Source: Struthio camelus (lineage: Eukaryota > Chordata > Aves > Struthioniformes > Struthionidae). From it: a stretch of DNA of 64,000 nt. How positions within the stretch are numbered: the first letter of the stretch is position 1; every line of letters begins with the position of its first letter. The notes beneath the pieces were generated by a model. That model was not told where the DNA came from. It saw only the letters and a list, made by a program, of their open reading frames with translations, and did not search any database. This document shows positions 10,392 through 22,668 of the stretch, piece after piece. Position numbers and translations under genes: made by a program. The DNA lies in the NCBI RefSeq assembly GCF_040807025.1, contig NC_090944.1:5298068-5362067 (forward strand). Reading direction: 5' to 3'.

Positions 10392-11771
10392 CGGCTTGTC
10401 ATGGGGGTGCTGAGGGGATCTGGGCATTGTGTTGGGGGTGCTGGGCTTGTCGTGGGGGTGGAGAGGGGACGTGGGCCTTGTGTTTGGGGTGCAGGGCCTG
10501 TTGTGGGGGTCCTGAGTAGTCAGGGCATTGTTTTGGGGGTGCTGGGACTTGTTTTGGGAGAGCTAGGCTTGTTTTGGGGTGCTGAGGGGACCTAGGCATT
10601 GTTTTGGGAGTGCTGGAGGTATCTGGGCCTTGTATTGGGGGTGCTGGGCTTTTCATGAGGGTGCTGAGGGGATCTGGGCATTGTGTTGTGGGCACTGGGC
10701 TTGTCGTGGTGCTTAGGGGATCTAGGCCTTGTGTTGGGCATCCTGAGAGTATCGGGGCCTTTTTCTGGGGGTGCTGGGTCTTGTTTTAGGGGTGCTGGTC
10801 TTGTCGTTGGGGTGCTGAGGGGATCTGGGCTGTGTTTTTGGGGTGCTGGGCATTGCTTTGGGGGTGCTGGGCATTGTGTTGGAGGTGCGGGGCTTTTTTT
10901 GGGGGTGCGGAGGGGATCTGGGCCTGGTTTTAGGAGCGCTGAGGGTATCTGGGGCTTTTATTGGAAATGCTGGTCTTGTCATGGGGACGTTGAGGGGATT
11001 TGGGCCTTGTATTGGGGAGAGCTGGGCTTGTTGTGGGTGTGCTGAGGAGAGCTAGGTGTTCTTTTAGGGGATCTGGGCCTTGTTTTGGGAGTGCAGAGGG
11101 GATCAGGGCCTTGTGTTGGGGGTGCGGGGCTTGTCATGGGGGTGCTGAACAGGATCTGGGCCTTATGTTTGGGGGTGCTGGGCCTTGTTTTTGGAGTTCT
11201 GGGCTTTGTTTTAGGGTGCTGAGGGGATCTGGGCCTTGTGTTGGAGGTTCCTGAGGGGATTTGGGCCTTGTATTGGGAGTGCTGGGCTTTGTGTTGGGGG
11301 TTCTGATGGGATCTGTGTCTTTTTTTGGGGGTGGTGAGGGGATCTGGGCCTTGTGTTAGTAGTGCTGAGGGGATCTTGGCCTTGTTTTGTGAGTGGTGGG
11401 TCTTGTTTTGCACGTGCTGAGGCGATCTGGGCATCTGGGCATGTTTTGGGGGTGCTGGGCCTTGCTGTGGGGGTGCTGAGGGGATATGTTGGGGGTGCGG
11501 GGCTTGTGTTGTGGGTGCTGAGGAGATCTGGGCATTTTGTTGGGGGGCTGGGCTTATGGTGGTGCTGAGGGGATCTGGGCCTTGTGTTGGGGGTGCGCGG
11601 CTTGTCATGGGGGTGCTGAACGGGATCTGGGCCTTATGTTTCGGAGTGCTGGGCCTTGTTTTGGGGTGCTGGGCCTTGTTTTTGGAGTTCTGGGCTTTGT
11701 TTTAGGGTGCTGAGGGGATCTGGGCCTTGTGTGGGGGGTTCCTGAGGGGATCTGGGCGTTGTATTGGGGGT
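10386..11771 (+). repeat. minisatellite block B (G-rich strand on +)
   Basis: About 1.38 kb of imperfect modules of the same family and orientation as block A (GGGGGTGCTGAGGGGATCTG and similar, with TTGTGTT or TTGTTTT spacers). Module order is irregular and divergence is high, so this looks like an old, non-homogenised relative of the large array. A stutter GATCTGGGCATCTGGGCATG occurs at about 11426. G-runs again favour quadruplexes on the + strand. Confidence 0.93.
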
Positions 11772-11839
11772 CAGGGCGCATACAAGGTGTGAAAAGCAGC
11801 AGAGCGGCTGCAACGCTAGTCAGGCTCTCTCCTGGTGCT
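11772..11839 (+). repeat. 68-bp direct repeat flanking block B, right copy
   Basis: This is the partner of 10324-10391 (65 of 68 bases equal). Being longer than a normal target-site duplication, it points to a duplication or unequal exchange spanning the block. Confidence 0.9.
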
Positions 11840-12640
11840 GGAGACAGTGGGGTGGGGGGACAAGCGGCAGGTCCTCGTCCCAGGAGCTGCCCAAGACGTG
11901 GGCACTCGTCGTGGCGCCAAGGGGAGAAGCCATCTGGCAAGCAGCGCCCAGGAGGCCGTACCGGGGCGGTCCGGCTGGATTTCCTGCCACAGACAGCTCT
12001 CGCCACGCCAGCCAGAAACGCAGCAGCCTCCACCGCAGCCTTCTCCATCGCCATTTGTTATTGGAGCGGCTCTTGGAGGGGCAAGAGGGAAAGGATTCCC
12101 CACATTTTCACTTTTTTGGGGGAGGGGGGTGGCACATTTCCTTTCTGATTTGCAACTATTTCTTTTTTTTTCTCCCTGTCTTTTGGCAGATGGAGGGTGG
12201 TGGTTGCCCATATTTGAGCAGCTTGTGTGCAGGTTTTTAAAATGTATTTCCTGAGGAAGCTTTTTACAGCCTTGAAACTCTCCAGGCTTTTTTCCAGGAC
12301 TTTTTTTTTGGTCTTTTTCTTCTTCCTCCCCCACAAGCAATCACCCATAGGGGTCATTTATTTACTTACACACTGTGGGTTTTATTTATTTACCCATGGG
12401 AAGGAGGCTGGGTTGGGGTTTGGCTGTTCTTTGTTTTTCAGCAGCTCCCCCTTTCCCCTCACCCCCCCCCCCCCAGCCATTTCCTTGGGGCGTTCCTGAT
12501 TAATTTTCACTCGGGGGTTACGGAGTCAGGCGCAGGGGCAGGGGGTGGGATGCCCTCTCCCCCCGAGCAGCTGGTTGTGGCTCCATTACTCCTTTTCTCC
12601 GGAGCCCGTTTTCTCTGGGCATTTCCTCACTCCCTGCTGG
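11840..12640. other. non-genic stretch with T-rich and poly-C tracts
   Basis: No gene is supported. The left part (11850-12060) is GC-rich; the middle has T-runs (12160-12180, 12299-12309) and repeated ATTTA motifs at 12356-12400; a run of 13 C lies at 12462-12474. On the minus strand an ATG near 12054 in good context, with an ATTGG/CCAAT on the other side, opens a short Ala-rich frame. I could not tie it to any family. Confidence 0.5.
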
Positions 12641-12645
12641 CCCGG

Positions 12646-12762
12646 GGAAGCTTCTAGAAGGTGCCGGAGCAACAGCTGCGGTAGGAGCCTCCTGATTGGT
12701 GGGTGTGGGAGTGTTAGCTGTGTCCTGATTGGCGGGTTGTGGATGGCAGCGTGGGGCGGGGA
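12646..12762 (+). promoter_or_regulatory. promoter-like cluster: heat shock element, two inverted CCAAT boxes, GC box
   Basis: GAAGCTTCTAGAA at 12647-12659 fits GAAnnTTCnnGAA, three alternating heat-shock-factor pentamers. Inverted CCAAT boxes (GATTGG) follow, with ATTGG at 12695-12699 and 12728-12732, then a GC box (GGGGCGGGG, 12753-12761). The spacing is compatible with a promoter reading right, toward the gene-family remnant at 12860. Function is inferred from motifs only; a single 9-of-9 HSE match can arise by chance in a window this size. Confidence 0.4.
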
Positions 12763-12859
12763 GTGAAGCCTTGTCTGTCCCTGCTGAGGGGATCTGGGGG
12801 TTGTGGGGGGTGCGGGGGGGATCTGGGGGTTGGGGGCGCTGGGGGTGTTTTGGGGGCAG

Positions 12860-13300
12860 AGAGGCGGGAGGCAGGGCAAGGGGAGGCCTTGGCTGCAGAG
12901 GTCTGCCCCTGCGGCAGGTGCTGGAATGGGGAGGGCACTAGTGTGTGCCTGTGGCCTGGGCAGGTGCCGCAGGAGCGGGGGGAGGCGCAGGCCGGGGCAG
13001 AGCAGGATGCAGCCCAGAGGCAGAGAGGTGGGCATGGCCGTGCTGAGCTGCCGAGGCCAAGAGAGGATTGTGGTGGGGGGTGCTGAGAAGAGGGCAACAG
13101 CAACATCTGCACTGCACAGGCAGAGCCGGCTCCGTTGTGCTGACAACCAGGCGGTGCTGGTGAGCAATGAAGGCCATGAGCTGCTGGACTGCCTCCCAAA
13201 AGTTGCACACACAGAGTGGCCGGCGCACGTGAGACATCGCCAGTGCATCGTGCAGAAGCCTCCAGAGGCCCAGAGCGCAAACTGGGCATGAGGTGCAAGC
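12860..13300 (+). pseudogene. remnant B of the 761-2396 gene family (exon 3 end, intron, conserved exon 4 block)
   Basis: At about 13118-13246 the sequence encodes RLRCADNQAVLVSNEGHELL and continues DCLPK...EWPAH. It aligns without gaps to residues 154-196 of the 761-2396 protein (RVRFGRNQTVLLSEEGHELL, DCLPK, DWPAH). Upstream, 12866-12880 resembles the end of exon 3, but the donor reads GC where the relatives have GT. The intron also resembles theirs (the ATGCAGCCCAGAGGCAGAGA stretch near 13006). The RVRF motif is changed to RLRC, and the Pro-rich, acidic and Arg-rich parts are absent. A diverged functional exon in a different gene model cannot be excluded. Confidence 0.6.
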
Positions 13301-13539
13301 TGCCTCGGCCCTCAGGTGCCCAACGGGACAGGGCCTGCGAGATTGCTGGTGGGGCGCTGCTGGCGCATTGGAGGCTCGAAGGCATCATCTTGGGCTGCTG
13401 CAGAAGGGCAGGTGAGAGGCAAGCGGGGGATGGAGCAGGCGCAGAGGCGGCAAGAGGTGGAGAGCAAGGGCTGGCCTGAGAAGAAGCAAGGGGCTGCTGC
13501 TCATGCAAAAGAGCCAGCAGCACACTCGTGCTGCACTAG

Positions 13540-14040
13540 TGCGAGAGCTCTGCCGAGGACAATGAGGCAGAGAGAGAGGAAGGAGGAGGCTGGAGGTGAG
13601 CAACCGCATGCAAGAGTGAGTGCGGCACTGTGCAGCTGGTCGCAGCAAGAAATCGCCGCTGCTGCCGGCACCCACGTGCCTCTGGCGCAGGCAAGGCTTG
13701 GCAGAGGAGCTGCCCTCGCTCACTCTGTGTGTGCCTCTTCTTGCAGCAGCCTGTGTGGTGCACAGGGAAGCGGAGGAGGAGTGTGCAGGAAGGCAGGAGG
13801 CAGGGTAGGCAGAGGCCTTGGCTGCAGGGCATCAGGCTGTGCGAGAGACCGTGATGCGGGGGGCTCCCTGAATGTGTGCCTGTGGGCCTTGCAGCTGCGG
13901 CGTGGCCCTGGGGAGACTGAGGGCAGGATGGAGCCCAGAGGCAGAGAGGTGCTCATGGCGTGGCTGAGGTGCAGAGGCCAAGGAGGGGATGGGTGTTGGG
14001 AGTGCTGAAGAGCAGGCAATGGCTTAGGGAGGGCCAGGGT
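13540..14040 (+). pseudogene. remnant C of the 761-2396 gene family (exon 2 donor, exon 3, intron)
   Basis: 13747-13804 is a 58-nt exon, exactly the length of exon 3 in the intact gene. It has an acceptor CTTCTTGCAG and donor GG|GTAGGC in place and encodes AACVVHREAEEECAGRQEAG against AASFLPTVQTQDCAASRQAG. An exon-2-like donor (GGAG|GTGAGC) is at 13595. The following intron matches that of remnant B (ATGGAGCCCAGAGGCAGAGA near 13927). No exon 4 follows; family similarity stops near 14040, about 650 bp before the satellite. So this is the middle of a copy whose 3' end is missing. Confidence 0.55.
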
Positions 14041-14689
14041 AAATGGAAAGGCTGCCGCAGAGCTGCCCGAAAGGCTGCCTGGTGCTGAGACACAGCCCAG
14101 GCGCCCGGTGCAGGTGTGTCTGCATGGCCCCTCTGTGCGGCAAGGCTGGGTGCCTTTGGGGCCTGCCTGGCGCAGGGGTGCCTGCTCAGGGGCAAAAGGG
14201 AGCCCTGAGGGAGGGTTGTCGCCTGCTTTCTGCCTCCCAGGTGGAGCAAAGAGACATTGGGCAGCATGCGAGTGCCCCCATGCTGCCTATGGAAGATGCC
14301 CAGGTAGTGCTGGCTCTTGCCTGGCCAACAGCAGCCCCTGGCAGTGGCTCTGGTGGCTCTCAGCTAGGCAGGAGTGCTGAGGCAGAGGTGTGGTGGCATG
14401 CCACTCAGAGGGGAAGGCAGAGCTGTGACTGTGTCGCTGCGTGTGCTGCCAAGGGGCTGTGGGCAAGAGGAGCGGCCACATGCCTTGTGCCTTGTTGTGA
14501 CCCAGGTGAGCTGCAGCTCCAAGCATCTGCGGAGGCCTCCAGAGGCGGAGACAGGAACAATCGGGAAGCTGCATGAGCCGTGGCATGCGCAGTGGTGGAG
14601 GGCATGCAGGCTGCCTGCCGGGGGGTGAGTAGCCCCATTCAAGAGGCTGCAGCTGAGGCTATCAAGGAGCCAGTGACACAGTCTCTGCA
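14041..14689. other. GC-rich spacer between remnant C and the satellite array
   Basis: No gene is supported. One exon-like island is visible: acceptor TTCTGCCTCCCAG before 14241 and donor CAG|GTAGTG after 14301 frame 61 nt. Around 14525-14600 the sequence weakly echoes the 3' side of remnant B (GCCTCCAGAGGC). These may be leftovers of further family copies. Confidence 0.4.
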
Positions 14690-17600
14690 CTCCCAACACA
14701 ACGCCCAGATCCCCTCAGGACGCCAAGAAGCCCAGCACCCCGAAAACAACGCCCAGAACCCCTCAGCACCCCCAACACACCGCCCAGATCTCCCCGGAAC
14801 AAGGCCCAGATCCCCTCTACAAACCCCAGGTCATACCCAGCACCCCAAATACAAGGCCCAGATCCACCCAGCACCCCCACAAAAAGCCCAGCACCCCCAA
14901 CACAACGCACAGATCCGCTTGGAAACCCCAAAACAAAGCCCAACACCCCCACAACAACGCCCAGATCCCCTCAGCACCCCAGTAACCCCAGCACCCCCAA
15001 CACAACGCCCAGATTTTCCAAGACAAGGCCCAGATCCACTCTACAACCCCCAGGTCAAGCCCAGCATCTCCAATACAAGCCCCAGATCCCCTCAACACTC
15101 CCACAAGCCCAACACAACAAACACACAGCCCAGATCCACACAGCAACCCCACAACAAGCCCAGCACCCGCAATACAAGGCCCTGACCACTCAGTACACCC
15201 AGGACAAGCCCAAGACCTCCAAAACAATGCCCAGATCCCCTCAGCACCCCCACTAAAAAAAGACCCAGCACCCGAAATACAAGCCCAGATCCCCTCTCCA
15301 CCCCCATGACAGCTCCAGATCGCTGCTGCAAGCAGAACACAAGGCCCACCACCCCCAACACAATGCCCAGATCTCCTCTGCGCCACGGAAAAAAGGCCCA
15401 GCACATCGAAAACAAGGCCAGATCCCCTCAGCACCCCCACTACAAGCCCAGGACCTCGAAAACAACGCCCCGATCACCTCAGCAACCCCACCACAAGCCC
15501 TGAACCCCCAACGCAATGCCCAGATCCCCTCAGCACCCCTACCACAAGCCCAGCACCGCCAACACAATGCCCCGATCCCCTCAGCAACCTCAAAACAAGG
15601 CCCAGATCCCCTCAGCACCCCCACAACAAGGCCTAGCAGCTCCAACACAACGCCCAGCTCCCCTCTGCACTTCTACAAAAAACCCAGCACCCTGCATGAC
15701 AAGCCCAGCACCTCGAAAACAAGCCCCAGATCCCCTCAGGACCCCCACAACAAGGCCCAGATCCTCTCTGCACCCCCACAATAAGGCCAGCACCCGCAAC
15801 ACAAGCCCAACACCTCGAACACAATCTCCAGATCCCTACAGCACCCCTAACACAAGGCCCAGATCCCATCAGCAAACACCAACACACAGCCCAGATCCCC
15901 TAGGCACTCCCACAGGCCCAACACAACAAAAACACGGCCTAAATCACCTCAGCAGCCCCACCACAAGCCCTGCACCCCCAACGCAATGCCCAGATCCCCT
16001 CAGCAACCCCATAACAAGGCCCAGATCCCCTCAGCAAACCCATTACAAGACCAGCTCCCCCAACACAAGGCCCAGCAACTCGAACACAACGACCAGCTCC
16101 CCTCTGCACTTCCACAAAAAGCCCAGCAGCCTGCATGACAAGCCCAGCACCTTGAAAACAAGCCCCATATTCCCTCAGCACTCCCACCACAAGGCCCAGA
16201 TCCCCTAAGCACCCCCAAAACAAGGCCAGCACGCACAACACAAACCCAGCACCTCGAAAACAAGCCCCAGATCCCCTCAGGACCCCCACAACAAGCCCAG
16301 ATCCCCTCAGCACCCCCAAAACAAGGCCAGCACCCGCAACACAAGCCCAGCACCTCGAAAACAAGCCCCAGATCCCCTCAGCACCCCCACAAGAAGGTCC
16401 AGATCCCCTCAGCCCCCCGACACACAGCCCAGATCCCCTAGGCACTCCCACACGCCCAACACAACAAAAACACGGCCTGAATCACCTCAGCATCCCCACC
16501 ACAAGCCCAGCACTCCAAAAACAACGCCCAGCACCCCCAACACAACGCCCCGATCCCCTCAGCAACCCCAAAACAAGGCCCATACCCCCTCAGCAAACCC
16601 ATTACAAGACCAGCTCCCCCGACACAAGGCCCACATCCCATCAGCAGCCCGACCACAAGCCCAGCACCCGTAACACAACACCAGGATCCCCTCTGCACGC
16701 CCACCACAAGCCCAGCACTCCCACAACAAGCCCAGCGCCCCCAGTGCAAGACCTAGCTCCCCTCAGCACCCCCACCACAAGCCCAGCACCCCCAACACAA
16801 TGCCCAGATACCTTCAGCACCCTGCATCACAAGCCCAGCACTCCCAACACAACGCCCAGATCCCCTCAGCACCCCCACCACAAGCCCAGCACTCCCACCA
16901 CAAGGCCAGCACCACCAAAACAATGCCCAGATCCCTTCAGCACCCCCACAACAAAGCCCAGCACCCCCAACACAATGCTCAGATCCCCTCTGCACACCCA
17001 CCACAAGGCCCTGATCCCCTCTGCACTCCCAAAACACATCCAGCACCTCAAAAACAAGCCCCTAATCCCCTCAGTACCCCCAATACAAGGCCCCGATCTC
17101 CTCAGCACCCCCAACACAATGCCCAGATTTCCTCTGCACCACGGAAAAAAGGCCCAGCACCTCGAAAACATGGCCAGATCCCCTCAGCACCCCCACTACA
17201 AGCCCCGCACCTCCAAAACAACGCCCCGATCACCTCAGCACCCCCACAACAAGCCCTGCACCCCCAACGCAATGCCCAGATCCGCTCAGCACCCCTACCA
17301 CAGGTCCAGCACCCCCAACACAATGCCCCGATCCCCTCAGCAACCCCAAAACAGGGCCCAGATCCCCTCAGCAAACCCATTACAAGACCAGCTCCCCCGA
17401 CACAAGGCCCACATCCCCTCAGCACCCCCAAAACAAGGCCCAGCAGCTCCAACACAACGCCCAGCTCCCCTCTGCACCCCCACAAAAATCCCAGCCCCCG
17501 CAACACAAGCCCAACACCTCCAAAACAAGCCCAGATCCCCCCAACACTCCCACAAGCTCAACACAACAAACACACAGCCCAGATCCCCTCTGCACACCCA

Positions 17601-17804
17601 TAACAGGCCCAACACCTCCAATACAAGCCCCAGATCCCCTCCGCACTTGCACAACACGCCCAGCACCCCTAACACAAGCCCAGATCCCCTCAGCACCCCC
17701 ACAACAAAGCCCAGCACCCCAAACACAATGCCCAGATCCCCTCAGCACCCCCACCACAAGCCCAGCACCCCCACCACAACGCCCCGATCCCGTTCAGTAC
17801 CCTC
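14690..17804 (+). repeat. divergent left edge of the array
   Basis: The same modules occur here but in irregular order and with many private differences. Landmarks of the regular unit can be recognised at unusual spacing: CACGGAAAAAAGGCCCAGCA occurs at 15384, 17140, 18186 and 19510 (intervals 1756, 1046, 1324). From about 17020 similarity to the regular unit becomes high. Array edges that escape homogenisation typically look like this. Confidence 0.85.
15084..15227 (+). repeat. 144-bp segment in the left edge shared with 1590-bp units
   Basis: This is the counterpart of the segment at 26539-26682, here in its divergent setting. It suggests that the 1590-bp form, not the common 1323-bp form, retains an older arrangement, or that material moved between edge and core. 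Confidence 0.85.
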
Positions 17805-20800
17805 ATGACAAGACCAGCACCCCCAACACAACACTCAGCTCCACTGAGCAGCCCGAAAACAAGCCTAGCACCCCCAACACAACACCCAGATCCCCCAAAA
17901 CTAGGCCCAGCACCTCCAACACAATCCCAGCTTCCCTCTGCACCCCCAAAACAAGGCTAGCACCCTGCATGACCTAGCTCTCCTCAGCACCCCCACCACA
18001 AGCCCAGCACCCCCAACACAATGCCCAGATCCCCTCAGCAACCCCACCACAAGGCCCTGATCCCCTCTGCACTCCCAAAACACATCCAGCACCTCAAAAA
18101 CAAGCCCCTAATCCCCTCAGTACCCCAAATACAAGGCCCCGATCTCCTCAGCACCCCCAACACAATGCCCAGATTTCCTCTGCACCACGGAAAAAAGGCC
18201 CAGCACCTCGAAAACAATGCCCCGATCACCTCAGCACCCCCACAACAAGCCCCGCACCCCCAACGCAATGCCCAGATCCGCTCAGCACCCCTACCACAAG
18301 TCCAGCACCCCCAACACAATGCCCCGATCCCCTCAGCAACCCCAAAACAGGGCCCAGATCCCCTCAGCAAACCCATTACAAGACCAGCTCCCCCGACACA
18401 AGGCCCACATCCCCTCAGCACCCTCAAAACAAGGCCCAGCAGCTCCAACACAACGCCCAGCTCCCCTCTGCACTCCCACAAAAATCCCAGCCCCCGCAAC
18501 ACAAGCCCAACACCTCCAAAACAAGCCCAGATCCCCTCAACACTCCCACAAGCTCAACACAACAAACACACAGCCCAGATCCCCTCTGCACACCCATAAC
18601 AGGCCCAACACCTCCAATACAAGCCCCAGATCCCCTCCGCACTCGCACAACACGCCCAGCACTCCCAACACAAAGCCCCGATCCCGTTCAGTACCCTCAT
18701 GACAAGACCAGCACCCCCAACACAACACCCAGATCCCCAAAAACAAGGCCCAGCACCTCCAACACAATGCCCAGCTCCCCTCTGCACCCCCAAAACAAGG
18801 CTAGCACCCTGCATGACAAGCCCAGCACCTCGAAAACAAGCCCATGATCCCCTCAGCACTCCCACAAGCCCAACACAACAAACACACGGCCCAGATCTCC
18901 TCTGCACCCCCAACACAAGGCCCAGCACTCCCAAGACAAGGCCCAGACCCCTCAGTACCCCTACGACAAGCCCAGCATCTCCACCACAATGCCCAGATCC
19001 CGTCAGCACGTCCACGACAAGCCCAGCGCACCCAACACAAGCCCCAGATCCCCTCCGCACTCGCACAACACGCCCAGCACCCCCAACACAAGGCCTAGAT
19101 CCCCTCAGCACCCTGCATCACAAGCCCAGCACCCCAAAAACAAGCCCCAGTTCCCCTCAGCACTCCCACACGCCCCACACAACAAACACACGGCCCAGAT
19201 CCCCTCCGCACCCCCAAAACAAGGCCCTGATCCCATCTGCACTCCCAAAACAAGGCCCAGCACTCCCACAACAAGCCCAGCACCCCCAGTGCAAGACCTA
19301 GCTCTCCTCAGCACCCCCACCACAAGCCCAGCACCCCCAACACAATGCCCAGATCCCCTCAGCAACCCCACCACAAGGCCCTGATCCCCTCTGCACTCCC
19401 AAAACACATCCAGCACCTCAAAAACAAGCCCCTGATCCCCTCAGTACCCCCAATACAAGGCCCCGATCTCCTCAGCACCCCCAACACAATGCCCAGATTT
19501 CCTCTGCACCACGGAAAAAAGGCCCAGCACCTCGAAAACATGGCCAGATCCCCTCAGCACCCCCACTACAAGCCCCGCACCTCCAAAACAATGCCCCGAT
19601 CACCTCAGCACCCCCACCACAAGTCCAGCACCCCCAACACAATGCCCCGATCCCCTCAGCAACCCCAAAACAGGGCCCAGATCCCCTCAGCAAACCCATT
19701 ACAAGACCAGCTCCCCCGACACAAGGCCCACATCCCCTCAGCACCCCCAAAACAAGGCCCAGCAGCTCCAACACAACGCCCAGCTCCCCTCTGCACCCCC
19801 ACAAAAATCCCAGCCCCCGCAACACAAGCCCAACACCTCCAAAACAAGCCCAGATCCCCTCAACACTCCCACAAGCTCAACACAACAAACACACAGCCCA
19901 GATCCCCTCTGCACACCCATAACAGGCCCAACACCTCCAATACAAGCCCCAGATCCCCTCCGCACTCGCACAACACGCCCAGCACTCCCAACACAAAGCC
20001 CCGATCCCGTTCAGTACCCTCATGACAAGACCAGCACCCCCAACACAACACCCAGATCCCCAAAAACAAGGCCCAGCACCTCCAACACAATGCCCAGCTC
20101 CCCTCTGCACCCCCAAAACAAGGCTAGCACCCTGCATGACAAGCCCAGCACCTCGAAAACAAGCCCATGATCCCCTCAGCACTCCCACAAGCCCAACACA
20201 ACAAACACACGGCCCAGATCTCCTCTGCACCCCCAACACAAGGCCCAGCACTCCCAAGACAAGGCCCAGACCCCTCAGTACCCCTACGACAAGCCCAGCA
20301 TCTCCACCACAATGCCCAGATCCCGTCAGCACGTCCACGACAAGCCCAGCGCACCCAACACAAGCCCCAGATCCCCTCCGCACTCGCACAACACGCCCAG
20401 CACCCCCAACACAAGGCCTAGATCCCCTCAGCACCCTGCATCACAAGCCCAGCACCCCAAAAACAAGCCCCAGTTCCCCTCAGCACTCCCACACGCCCCA
20501 CACAACAAACACACGGCCCAGATCCCCTCCGCACCCCCAAAACAAGGCCCTGATCCCATCTGCACTCCCAAAACAAGGCCCAGCACTCCCACAACAAGCC
20601 CAGCACCCCCAGTGCAAGACCTAGCTCTCCTCAGCACCCCCACCACAAGCCCAGCACCCCCAACACAATGCCCAGATCCCCTCAGCAACCCCACCACAAG
20701 GCCCTGATCCCCTCTGCACTCCCAAAACACATCCAGCACCTCAAAAACAAGCCCCTGATCCCGTCAGTACCCCCAATACAAGGCCCCGATCTCCTCAGCA

Positions 20801-22668
20801 CCCCCAACACAATGCCCAGATTTCCTCTGCACCATGGAAAAAAGGCCCAGCACCTCGAAAACATGGCCAGATCCCCTCAGCACCCCCACTACAAGCCCCG
20901 CACCTCCAAAACAATGCCCCGATCACCTCAGCACCCCCACAACAAGCCCTGCACCCCCAACACAATGCCCCGATCCCCTCAGCAACCCCAAAACAGGGCC
21001 CAGATCCCCTCAGCAAACCCATTACAAGACCAGCTCCCCCGACACAAGGCCCACATCCCCTCAGCACCCCCAAAACAAGGCCCAGCAGCTCCAACACAAC
21101 GCCCAGCTCCCCTCTGCACCCCCACAAAAATCCCAGCCCCCGCAACACAAGCCCAACACCTCCAAAACAAGCCCAGATCCCCTCAACACTCCCACGAGCT
21201 CAACACAACAAACACACAGCCCAGATCCCCTCTGCACACCCATAACAGGCCCAACACCTCCAATACAAGCCCCAGATCCCCTCCGCACTCGCACAACACG
21301 CCCAGCACTCCCAACACAAAGCCCCGATCCCGTTCAGTACCCTCATGACAAGACCAGCACCCCCAACACAACACCCAGATCCCCAAAAACAAGGCCCAGC
21401 ACCTCCAACACGATGCCCAGCTCCCCTCTGCACCCCCAAAACAAGGCTAGCACCCTGCATGACAAGCCCAGCACCTCGAAAACAAGCCCATGATCCCCTC
21501 AGCACTCCCACAAGCCCAACACAACAAACACACGGCCCAGATCTCCTCTGCACCCCCAACACAAGGCCCAGCACTCCCAAGACAAGGCCCAGACCCCTCA
21601 GTACCCCTACGACAAACCCAGCATCTCCACCACAATGCCCAGATCCCGTCAGCACGTCCACGACAAGCCCAGCGCACCCAACACAAGCCCCAGATCCCCT
21701 CCGCACTCGCACAACACGCCCAGCACCCCCAACACAAGGCCTAGATCCCCTCAGCACCCTGCATCACAAGCCCAGCACCCCAAAAACAAGCCCCAGTTCC
21801 CCTCAGCACTCCCACACGCCCCACACAACAAACACACGGCCCAGATCCCCTCCGCACCCCCAAAACAAGGCCCTGATCCCATCTGCACTCCCAAAACAAG
21901 GCCCAGCACTCCCACAACAAGCCCAGCACCCCCAGTGCAAGACCTAGCTCTCCTCAGCACCCCCACCACAAGCCCAGCACCCCCAACACAATGCCCAGAT
22001 CCCCTCAGCAACCCCACCACAAGGCCCTGATCCCCTCTGCACTCCCAAAACACATCCAGCACCTCAAAAACAAGCCCCTGATCCCGTCAGTACCCCCAAT
22101 ACAAGGCCCCGATCTCCTCAGCACCCCCAACACAATGCCCAGATTTCCTCTGCACCACGGAAAAAAGGCCCAGCACCTCGAAAACAATGCCCCGATCACC
22201 TCAGCACCCCCACAACAAGCCCCGCACCCCCAACGCAATGCCCAGATCCGCTCAGCACCCCTACCACAAGTCCAGCACCCCCAACACAATGCCCCGATCC
22301 CCTCAGCAACCCCAAAACAGGGCCCAGATCCCCTCAGCAAACCCATTACAAGACCAGCTCCCCCGACACAAGGCCCACATCCCCTCAGCACCCTCAAAAC
22401 AAGGCCCAGCAGCTCCAACACAACGCCCAGCTCCCCTCTGCACTCCCACAAAAATCCCAGCCCCCGCAACACAAGCCCAACACCTCCAAAACAAGCCCAG
22501 ATCCCCTCAACACTCCCACAAGCTCAACACAACAAACACACAGCCCAGATCCCCTCTGCACACCCATAACAGGCCCAACACCTCCAATACAAGCCCCAGA
22601 TCCTCTCCGCACTCGCACAACACGCCCAGCACTCCCAACACAAAGCCCCGATCCCGTTCAGTACCCTC

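Noticed and set aside
10324..11839. Transposon insertion with target-site duplication at block B
   Set aside because: The duplicated flank is 68 bp with mismatches, far longer than any usual target-site duplication, and the interior is minisatellite without element ends.
11605..12054. 149-codon minus-strand frame with a good ATG context and an Ala-rich start
   Set aside because: It runs into minisatellite block B, has no recognisable domain, and no matching splice donor could be chosen with confidence.
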